A DNA stretch of 64,000 nt from Desulfuromonadaceae bacterium. GTDB taxonomy: Bacteria; Desulfobacterota; Desulfuromonadia; Geobacterales; Pseudopelobacteraceae. A program made the translations under genes and the position numbers. Position 1 is the first letter of the stretch; each line of letters starts with the position of its first letter. The stretch is from contig JAQUHA010000008.1 in assembly GCA_028683855.1 (NCBI GenBank), positions 32,934 to 96,933 on the forward strand, given 5' to 3'. Below, in pieces: positions 57,701 through 64,000 of the stretch. Below the pieces are notes generated by a model. That model saw only the letters and a list, made by a program, of their open reading frames with translations. It was not told where the DNA came from and ran no database searches.

Positions 57701-57729
57701 TTGATTAATTACCCGCGTTTGTAGATAAT
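57701..57729 (+). promoter_or_regulatory. Probable promoter for the HDOD gene
   Basis: TTGATT (57701-57706), 17 bases and GATAAT (57724-57729) face right, divergent from the TPR promoter, about 85 bases before the HDOD start. Confidence 0.45.
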
Positions 57730-57814
57730 AGGCACCGCTTATACATCCAACATTTTGGAAATCAGCATATAAAATCTTCATTGCGGCAGATTCTGCCGGG
57801 AGTATAGAATTGCG

Positions 57815-58663
57815 ATGAACAGAGAACTGGAATTAATGATTATGACCGCCAGCGACTTACCAACCATCCCGGTTGTCGCTACAAAGGTCATGCAGCTTAT
57901 CGAATGTGAAAGCGCAACCGCTGAAGAATTAGCAAAAGTCGTCGCATCTGACCCCGCTGTTGCAGCACGGGTTCTAAAAATTTCAAACTCATCTTTTTAC
58001 GGCTGCCAGCGTCAGATTCAGACTCTCTCCCATGCTATAGTGGTTCTTGGCTTTGCGACTTTAAAAAGCCTCGTAGTCGCCGCATCAGTAAAACAGGTCT
58101 ATCAACCTTATGGTTTAACCGAGAAAATGCTATGGGAGCACTCTTTTGGCGCTGGCTTGGCGGCAAGAATCATTGCCAAGGAGACCAGACTCGTAAGTGA
58201 AGAAGAGGCTTTCTTAGGTGGACTATTTCACGACATCGGCAAAATCATCATGAATACCATGAACAGCAGTCAGTTTCAGGATGCAATGATGAGATGCTAT
58301 AACGATGCCATCAGTTTTGCCGAAGCCGAGCGCCAAGTATACTCATACACTCATTCTGAAGTTGGCGGTCTGGTTATTAAAAAATGGAACTTTCCTGATA
58401 TGTTGATGCAGGCTGTACTTAACCACCATACTTTTGCTTTTGTCGATGAAGAAGACTCTTATCAGATTAACCTGACGTGCGTGGTAGGGTTGGCTAATAT
58501 GTTCTGCCATAAAGCGGGAATAGGAGTCCGTGAACCTGAAGAACAACTTGATCTCATGAAAACTATACCTGCTGAGCGGTTGAATCTTAATGATGAGCGT
58601 ATGGAAGCACTTATGGAGAGGTTTGCCGAAGCGTACGAAAAGGACAAAAGCTTTTTCGGCTGA
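57815..58663 (+). CDS. HDOD domain signalling protein
   Basis: The 282-residue protein is essentially one HDOD domain (about 10-210), with LPTIPVVATKVMQLIE, ASDPAVAARVLKISNSSFYG, AIVVLGFATLKSLV and the HD-like GGLFHDIGKIIMN. HDOD proteins are regulatory relatives of HD phosphohydrolases and are commonly linked to motility and second-messenger signalling. Some canonical HD metal ligands appear present (FHDIGK, later NHHTF), so weak hydrolase activity cannot be excluded. No partner domain is present. Confidence 0.88.
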   Translation: MNRELELMIMTASDLPTIPVVATKVMQLIECESATAEELAKVVASDPAVAARVLKISNSSFYGCQRQIQTLSHAIVVLGFATLKSLVVAASVKQVYQPYGLTEKMLWEHSFGAGLAARIIAKETRLVSEEEAFLGGLFHDIGKIIMNTMNSSQFQDAMMRCYNDAISFAEAERQVYSYTHSEVGGLVIKKWNFPDMLMQAVLNHHTFAFVDEEDSYQINLTCVVGLANMFCHKAGIGVREPEEQLDLMKTIPAERLNLNDERMEALMERFAEAYEKDKSFFG

Positions 58664-58710
58664 ACTCATACGGACTATGGCATTTCTTCATTTTTTTCAG
58701 CGTAATGAGA

Positions 58711-58920
58711 CTAACTAAAAAGCTCTTTAAGATATTCAAGAAGACTTTTCTTTTTCCTGCCAGCCGAGCGACTGCGCGCCACTTTTGATATTTCTACAAG
58801 ATCAGCCTGATACTGAACAGCCTTTTTCTTTTTATGATCTTCGGAAAATTTACCGCCACTATAGCGCCCACCAGCCGACGGCCCTTCTGTACTGCTAACA
58901 CCATTAAGCGGATCGGTCAT
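58711..58920 (-). CDS. Small basic protein of unknown function
   Basis: From the Met at 58920 the protein has 69 residues: a Gly/Ser-rich N-terminus, a lysine run (DHKKKKAV) and then VEISKVARSRSAGRKKKSLLEYLKELF. The end looks like an amphipathic helix. An open frame reaches 58983 but those residues look non-coding. The VEISxxAR-like piece recalls short regulatory flagellar proteins, but I would not name it. It lies on the opposite strand between the HDOD gene and def. Confidence 0.5.
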   Translation of the reverse strand: MTDPLNGVSSTEGPSAGGRYSGGKFSEDHKKKKAVQYQADLVEISKVARSRSAGRKKKSLLEYLKELFS

Positions 58921-59015
58921 TGCAACACCCCAGCTTACAAAACAAAGATGCAAATTGATTTTATAACTATTCGATAGTATCATGGTGACTTTATATCTTC
59001 AACAAAGGATTCAGA

Positions 59016-59522
59016 ATGATTCGCACTATCCTCACCTATCCGAACCCTGCACTAAAAAAAAAATCATTGCCGGTCAACATAATTACTGACTCAACAAGAG
59101 AGCTGATTCAGGATATGGCTGAAACTATGTACGCTGCTCCCGGTATCGGGCTGGCAGCTGTACAAATAGGTGTTCACCAGCGTGTTATCTTAATTGATGT
59201 TTCCGGTAAGAATGAGCCGCCCGATCTTATAGTCGCGATAAACCCGGTCATTGTGCATTCAGAAGGTGAAACCTTTGAAGAAGAGGGTTGCCTCTCTGTA
59301 CTTGATTATGCCGCCAACGTGAAACGCCACGCCAGAGTAGTTGTAAAAGGGCTTGATCGTGACGGGGTTGAGCGAACCTGGGAGGCAGAGGATCTTCTGG
59401 CTGTTGCATTCCAACATGAGATAGACCACCTTGACGGAATACTGTTTGTCGATCACCTTTCTCCACTGAAACGAGAATTATTCAAACGTAAAGCCCGTAA
59501 AGCCTCAGAGGAAAAACGATGA
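59016..59522 (+). CDS. def: Peptide deformylase
   Basis: Def removes the formyl group from the N-terminus of new proteins. At 168 residues it has the three metalloprotease motifs: GIGLAAVQIG (44-53), EEGCLSV with metal ligand Cys92, and QHEIDHLDG with His134 and His138. It overlaps fmt by 4 bases (ATGA), the conserved def-fmt pair. Confidence 0.97.
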   Translation: MIRTILTYPNPALKKKSLPVNIITDSTRELIQDMAETMYAAPGIGLAAVQIGVHQRVILIDVSGKNEPPDLIVAINPVIVHSEGETFEEEGCLSVLDYAANVKRHARVVVKGLDRDGVERTWEAEDLLAVAFQHEIDHLDGILFVDHLSPLKRELFKRKARKASEEKR

Positions 59523-60475
59523 AACCTCTACGGATTATTTTCATGGGAACCCCGGATTTTGCTTGTCCTACTCTGCAGAAACTTATCGATCGCGGTGAAG
59601 AAATTATTGCTGTTATCACTCAGCCCGATCGCCCAAAAGGGCGCGGACAAAAGCTGATGCCCCCCCCCGTTAAAGAATTAGCCGAAAAACATACAATCCC
59701 CACATATCAGCCTCTCAAGGTTCGCGACCCTGCATTTATTGAACTGCTAAGCGCCATGCAGCCCGGCATTATCGTAGTCGTAGCTTTTGGACAGATACTT
59801 CCGAAAGCACTGCTGGATATTCCGAAATATGGATGCGTCAATGTCCACGCTTCTCTGCTCCCAAAATACCGGGGTGCTGCGCCATTAAACTGGTGCATAA
59901 TAAACGGTGAGCATGAAACAGGGGTTACAACAATGATGATGGATGTCGGCCTCGACACTGGCGATATGCTGTTAAGTGAAAAAACTGAGTTGAACGAAAA
60001 CGAAGACATAGCATCACTACATGACCGTATGTCAATAATGGGTGCCGACCTTCTTGCCAGAACTCTGGATCTGCTTGTTATTGGAAACCTAGCACCGGAG
60101 AAACAGAATAATGACGAAAGTTGTTATGCCCCCATGCTTAAAAAAGATGATGGGATCATAAACTGGAATAACGATGCCCGTACTATTCATAATCTGGTTC
60201 GCGGCTTAGCCGTATGGCCAGTCGCCTGCTCCACCATAGATGGGCAGACCCTGAAAATTTATCGCACCCTTATTGGTGAAGGAACAGGAAAACCTGGAAC
60301 TGTGTTGCAGGCTTCAAAAGGATTTTTTGAAATAGCCTGTCAGTCAGGAAGCCTTTTTCTTCTTGAGGTGCAGCTTGCCGGCAAAAAAAGACTTGATTGC
60401 GCCAGTTTCCTGTCAGGATATCAGGTTCAGGTCGGTGCCATGCTCGGGGCTTCAGAATCTGAGGAAAAGGAATAG
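59519..60475 (+). CDS. fmt: Methionyl-tRNA formyltransferase
   Basis: Fmt formylates initiator Met-tRNA with 10-formyl-tetrahydrofolate. The 318-residue protein has the N-terminal FMGTPDFACPTL, the catalytic NVHASLLPKYRGAAPLNW (Asn and His) and the GVTTMMMDVGLDTGDML loop, followed by the C-terminal OB-fold. The DUF116 gene shares its last base. Confidence 0.96.
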   Translation: MKPLRIIFMGTPDFACPTLQKLIDRGEEIIAVITQPDRPKGRGQKLMPPPVKELAEKHTIPTYQPLKVRDPAFIELLSAMQPGIIVVVAFGQILPKALLDIPKYGCVNVHASLLPKYRGAAPLNWCIINGEHETGVTTMMMDVGLDTGDMLLSEKTELNENEDIASLHDRMSIMGADLLARTLDLLVIGNLAPEKQNNDESCYAPMLKKDDGIINWNNDARTIHNLVRGLAVWPVACSTIDGQTLKIYRTLIGEGTGKPGTVLQASKGFFEIACQSGSLFLLEVQLAGKKRLDCASFLSGYQVQVGAMLGASESEEKE

Positions 60476-61254
60476 TGTCAACTACTCAACAGCCAGCGAA
60501 CATACCGCCACGTAAAAGACTCTTTGTCACCCTAATGGGCTTTACCTGCCTTATCGTAGTGGCAATTATTTTTTTGGCATGGTGGATTCCTAATCGTGGT
60601 CTGGCTAACATCCATCCCGATCTACCCCGCATTGTAGGGATTATAATGGTTGTCCTCTCAGGTATTGCTATATTGGGAACAGGCCTGCTTGTACTTACAA
60701 CCGCTCTTGGCAAAGACATTTTTCTAACACGTTTTATGCGGTTGGTCGTTATCAAGTTTTTGCTGCCGGTAATAGAACTGGTAGGCCGAATAATAGGACT
60801 TGATAAGGATCGTATTCGTCAATCGTTTATAGCTATGAACAATAGTCTGGTGATGTCTCAGCGCATGACTGTTAAGCCGGACAGGATATTGGTTCTCTTG
60901 CCTCACTGCATTCAACTGTCCGATTGTGAAATAAAGGTTACTGGAGATGTGCATAAATGCCTGCAGTGCGGGCGCTGCAGCATAAAGGGTCTTGTAGATG
61001 TAGGTAGCAAATATTCTGTTGATATTTCAGTCGCCACAGGCGGAACTCTTGCACGGAAAGTAATAGTGGAAAAGAAACCGAAGCTTGTTCTGGCTGTCGC
61101 CTGCGAGCGGGATCTAACTTCAGGAATAAAAGATTGCTATCCATTGCCGGTTATAGGGATACTGAACGAGCGTCCATTTGGCCCTTGCTTCAATACCGTT
61201 GTGGACGTTTCAAAGATTGATCATGCTTTAAGTCAGGTACTGGAGGCAATCTAA
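60475..61254 (+). CDS. DUF116 membrane protein with cysteine cluster
   Basis: A 259-residue protein starting at GTG. Two transmembrane segments lie at about residues 16-38 and 50-75. The soluble DUF116 domain has cysteines in HCIQLSDC, then KCLQCGRCSIKGL, and later AVACERDL; these could bind a metal or iron-sulfur cluster. DUF116 genes commonly follow fmt in this group of bacteria but their function is unknown. Its stop overlaps the convergent metallo-hydrolase gene by 4 bases. Confidence 0.85.
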   Translation: MSTTQQPANIPPRKRLFVTLMGFTCLIVVAIIFLAWWIPNRGLANIHPDLPRIVGIIMVVLSGIAILGTGLLVLTTALGKDIFLTRFMRLVVIKFLLPVIELVGRIIGLDKDRIRQSFIAMNNSLVMSQRMTVKPDRILVLLPHCIQLSDCEIKVTGDVHKCLQCGRCSIKGLVDVGSKYSVDISVATGGTLARKVIVEKKPKLVLAVACERDLTSGIKDCYPLPVIGILNERPFGPCFNTVVDVSKIDHALSQVLEAI

Positions 61255-62708
61255 TGTTCAGCCAACAACAGCCGGAGATCATCCACCACCACCCCTGACG
61301 AACCGTTTTCAGAATAGGTAACCCTCTCAACCCTTCCGTCGGGGCGTTGCGCGTAGCGCGTCCCCTCACCTTTAGCAATTATTGGCAGATACCGCCCGGA
61401 AACATCCTCATACAGGTCTACCCTGAACAACTCACACCCTTTATTTCTGTCCCATTCTCCGCCGAGGTTCAGAGTACCGTCATTGTCATAAACTATCGTA
61501 TTTCCGTTTGGATTTCGATAGCCTACATAATATCTCCCCTCATGTTTATGATATATAGCCGCATTCATAGCAAACAGATTGTCATCAACCACTTCGCAAA
61601 AGGTTTCACCCTTTATCAGAAAAGTTTTTTCCGCTTTACTGAGAGCCCACTCAGACGTAATTTTGTCAGGGCTATGAGTTAATATAGTCTGTTCTTTTTT
61701 CAACTTTGTATGCCGAAGACGCCTGTAATCCGTGTGGACCACGCTTTTCCCAATAGCTATATCGTGGATTACAACTGCATTGTCAAAAGCGGATATAGCA
61801 TCAAGATAGCGTTCCCTGCTCCATACCCGCTCGATATAGTCATTTATATCTCCATAGATTACAGACAGTTCATCGAACTCCGCCTTTGAAAAATTCATGC
61901 GCTGCGCTCTTTTCTCAGAGTGTAGTTTTTGCCACAGTTCCAGATCATTGCAAGTGTCACCACTGAAAACCAGCGACTCATTTTCAGTTTTGAAGCGGAG
62001 TCCTATGCTCGGAATCCCATGCCACACAGACGCATTAATTGCCTCTATAGTATAGCCGGCTGGATCACTGTATATGTTGCGGTTATCTTCGTAAAAGGTT
62101 GCTGATGAAAACGGGTAAAAAAGTTCCGGTTCAATCCATTCAGCACAATCCGGATCTTTAAAAAGCAATCTAGCCGCACCGTTTTTGCAACTGACAACAA
62201 TCTTCGCTCTTTCTGGGCCAACTTTTATACCCATTTCATCGACCACAAAGAGGCGTGAATCTCCAACGCAACCACTTTCGCTCACAATCCTGAATTTTGG
62301 ACGGGGTCCAAGGTTGTGAAAATCTATATAATCATTGTAAGAGAGGTCTACTACAGAGCTTGAATCACCACTTAGACTGTTATTAAGAGAGGGGCCTGAC
62401 GAGATTTGCAAACCATCGTTTATGATTTCTGAGGTAAAAACCGGAAGCTTATGCTGCATATCAGGGGTATATAGATTAAATAGAGATAGATCAGTAAACC
62501 ATCTTTTGTGATCATCATGGCAATGAGTAATAATCAGCCCCTTGACAGCCTTGAGTCCATGACCGCCAATCTGCTGAAACAGCGGAGAGCCGCAATCAAC
62601 TAAAAAAGTGCTGCCACCGATACTTACCTGGTATCCAATGCTTTTCCCCATTGATGAAAACGGACCATAATCACCTAAAACACGGACGAGTATACCATCT
62701 TTATTCAA
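61251..62708 (-). CDS. Metallo-beta-lactamase-fold hydrolase
   Basis: The 485-residue protein starts with TTG but has a good AGAGGTGG upstream. The MBL metal motif THCHDDH is at residues 60-66, and GDTCND (about 255) and a later VIHDIA with His provide further ligands. It is much longer than typical ~250-residue MBL proteins; a C-terminal region of about 130 residues has beta-rich character (GRYYVGYRNPNGNTIVY). The overall plan fits RNase Z-like or phosphodiesterase-like branches. Substrate is unknown. Confidence 0.8.
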   Translation of the reverse strand: MNKDGILVRVLGDYGPFSSMGKSIGYQVSIGGSTFLVDCGSPLFQQIGGHGLKAVKGLIITHCHDDHKRWFTDLSLFNLYTPDMQHKLPVFTSEIINDGLQISSGPSLNNSLSGDSSSVVDLSYNDYIDFHNLGPRPKFRIVSESGCVGDSRLFVVDEMGIKVGPERAKIVVSCKNGAARLLFKDPDCAEWIEPELFYPFSSATFYEDNRNIYSDPAGYTIEAINASVWHGIPSIGLRFKTENESLVFSGDTCNDLELWQKLHSEKRAQRMNFSKAEFDELSVIYGDINDYIERVWSRERYLDAISAFDNAVVIHDIAIGKSVVHTDYRRLRHTKLKKEQTILTHSPDKITSEWALSKAEKTFLIKGETFCEVVDDNLFAMNAAIYHKHEGRYYVGYRNPNGNTIVYDNDGTLNLGGEWDRNKGCELFRVDLYEDVSGRYLPIIAKGEGTRYAQRPDGRVERVTYSENGSSGVVVDDLRLLLAEH

Positions 62709-62913
62709 TTGCCACCTCTTGAGGATTATGTAATCAGACAGACGTTGAGTACAACAATTAATGCTGATCTTGCTCCAGGCGACTGATCAGGCTCTACAGG
62801 ACAAAGAATGACGTGCGACCAGACGCTCCATGATTACCGTATCTTCGAGACATGGAGGGAGAGGAGAACCAATCAGATCCAAATAAGTAGCTTGAACCCC
62901 CGTATCAACTGCA

Positions 62914-63855
62914 CTAAGGCGTTGCAACCGGAGGAGACGGTTCCCCGGCAGGTGTACCCATGCCATACCCTGCACCTACACCATTACCATTCCGCAGATC
63001 TGGATAAGCCTCTGGATATAGACTGTCATAAAACCAACGGTATTTATAGAATACCTCTCTCTGTATTCTCGGTGAAATCCTGTGATGTGAAGGAAGTATG
63101 ATTTTAGAGCGGGTTTCATGCCTGTATTTATAACGGTAGTAACTGTCACTCTCATGTGGTTTTACAGGCAGGTTACACGGATCTATATAACAATCAGGCA
63201 TCCCAAGCCACTTGAAAATTCTGGACATCTCCTCAACAGGATTACTTACCAATCTCTCAAAAACAACAAAGAAAACGCGCTCTTTTATGCCGCAACTATC
63301 AGTAATATCCTGAAAATTTTCAATCGCGCGGAGTGGACCACCAACCACACCACTATTACTGAAAAGTGCATCCCCTCTAAACCACGCAGAATTAGGCGCC
63401 ATGTGATCAGGGAAATCCAATAGCAGTGTTTTCTGGTGTTGTGCTTCTATAGAGCCGAGAATCTGTATCGGATCACGAACACAGACAAGCATACGAAAAC
63501 CGGGATCCAACTGCTGTACAGTCTGTACCATGCCGAGCCAACTCCGGTTTTTATCGACAACCACCGGAAGATCGGTCTCCTGAACCCAACCATTTATAAA
63601 ACCACGAAACGCATTGACGATACGCCCGTATGCCAGATCAAAGTCAACGTCCAACTGTGCAAGTTGAAAGGGGCTATCGCTAATGCCATGTCGGAGCTGT
63701 TCAAGAAGATTTGCCAATGGAGAACTATGAACAATACTGTATATCTGCGAATGAACTCCCAGTAACTGGCATAGCAGTGTAGAGCCTGCTCTTGGAAGAC
63801 CTGTTACATATACCATCTGCTTAGCCAACCCGAATGTCGGTGTCGTTAAATCCAT
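62914..63855 (-). CDS. Sulfotransferase family protein
   Basis: I start it at 63855 (MDLTTPTFGL), which follows GGAGGAC closely; the frame is open to 63915 but lacks a site there. The 313-residue protein has the PAPS 5'-phosphosulfate loop GLPRAGST (19-26) and a 3'-phosphate-binding strand (LVCVRDPIQILGSIEA). The C-terminus is a Gly/Pro-rich tail. Bacterial sulfotransferases of this size modify glycans, proteins or small molecules. Placement just downstream of a strong terminator suggests that it follows a highly expressed gene outside the window. The 205 bases between this gene and the metallo-hydrolase hold nothing I recognise. Confidence 0.82.
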   Translation of the reverse strand: MDLTTPTFGLAKQMVYVTGLPRAGSTLLCQLLGVHSQIYSIVHSSPLANLLEQLRHGISDSPFQLAQLDVDFDLAYGRIVNAFRGFINGWVQETDLPVVVDKNRSWLGMVQTVQQLDPGFRMLVCVRDPIQILGSIEAQHQKTLLLDFPDHMAPNSAWFRGDALFSNSGVVGGPLRAIENFQDITDSCGIKERVFFVVFERLVSNPVEEMSRIFKWLGMPDCYIDPCNLPVKPHESDSYYRYKYRHETRSKIILPSHHRISPRIQREVFYKYRWFYDSLYPEAYPDLRNGNGVGAGYGMGTPAGEPSPPVATP

Positions 63856-63901
63856 AAAAGTCCTCCGAAATACTTTGTCATACAAAATTACATCGGCTAC
63901 G

Positions 63902-63937
63902 AAAATGCCCTTCATTCCTCACAACGAAGGGCATTTT
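63902..63937. terminator. Bidirectional intrinsic terminator near the right edge
   Basis: AAAATGCCCTTC (63902-63913) and GAAGGGCATTTT (63926-63937) form a perfect 12-base stem with T-runs on both strands. On the minus strand it would end a gene entering from outside the window; the sulfotransferase starts 47 bases further on. Confidence 0.88.
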
Positions 63938-64000
63938 TACAAGTTATCTCTTTAAACCGGCATTTATCTTACACCACACGAACTACTCTCCAACGGCGCA

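Noticed and set aside
62787-62975. 62-codon minus-strand frame after the sulfotransferase
   Set aside because: It overlaps the end of the sulfotransferase in another frame. I considered a frameshifted extension, but the sulfotransferase already has its full length and the frame shows no motif.

Overview
The window is about 64 kb of densely packed, chromosomal bacterial DNA of moderate to low GC. The gene content points to a motile, Gram-negative member of the Desulfuromonadales (Geobacter-like Desulfobacterota). Pointers are a sigma-54-type promoter before flgB, CheX/CheC-type chemotaxis proteins, a hisZ-purA pair, an ActP-type permease preceded by a DUF485 protein, a DUF362-ferredoxin protein, def-fmt-DUF116, and a DNPR-motif (meso-DAP-type) MurE. 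This is inference from content and gene order; no database search was possible. I saw no rRNA, tRNA, CRISPR array, insertion sequence or phage gene.

Region 1 (1-16347, all minus strand) is a flagellar and chemotaxis block. Read in the direction of transcription it runs: a large FliK-like protein, a lone FlhB C-terminal-domain protein, a phosphohexomutase, CheY, CheX, a CheC-like/receiver fusion, a TPR protein, then after a sigma-54-like promoter flgB-flgC-fliE-fliF-fliG-fliH-fliI-fliJ-motE and the start of a repeat-rich putative FliK that leaves the window.

Region 2 (16503-35569, plus strand) is a complete dcw (division and cell wall) cluster: mraZ-rsmH-ftsL-ftsI-murE-murF-mraY-[amidohydrolase]-murD-ftsW-murG-murC-murB-ddl-ftsQ-ftsA-ftsZ. 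It begins with a strong sigma-70 promoter followed by three GTGGAA direct repeats at 10-bp spacing, which look like a MraZ operator. An amidohydrolase gene sits between mraY and murD, which is not a standard member of this cluster.

Region 3 (35570-45067) begins with the only gene-free stretch over 300 bases (35570-36248), which carries hairpins and inverted repeats. It continues with an acetate-type permease operon, a DUF362-ferredoxin gene, a DksA/TraR-like gene, a Pal-like lipoprotein, a PilZ protein, a BioD-like/DRTGG ATPase, and flbD-motA-motB, which supply the stator for the flagellum of region 1.

Region 4 (45113-64000) is mixed metabolism. It holds a methyltransferase-like gene, ttcA, metX under a SAM-I riboswitch, a lipoprotein, hisZ, purA, a very large GH13 protein, a TPR protein with a lysine-rich tail, an HDOD protein, def-fmt-DUF116, a metallo-beta-lactamase-fold protein and a sulfotransferase. 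The most unusual items are the amidohydrolase in the dcw cluster, the CheC-receiver protein lacking the phospho-acceptor Asp, the exact 357-bp-period repeat in the partial FliK, the structured leader of the permease operon, and the riboswitch whose terminator contains the metX Shine-Dalgarno.
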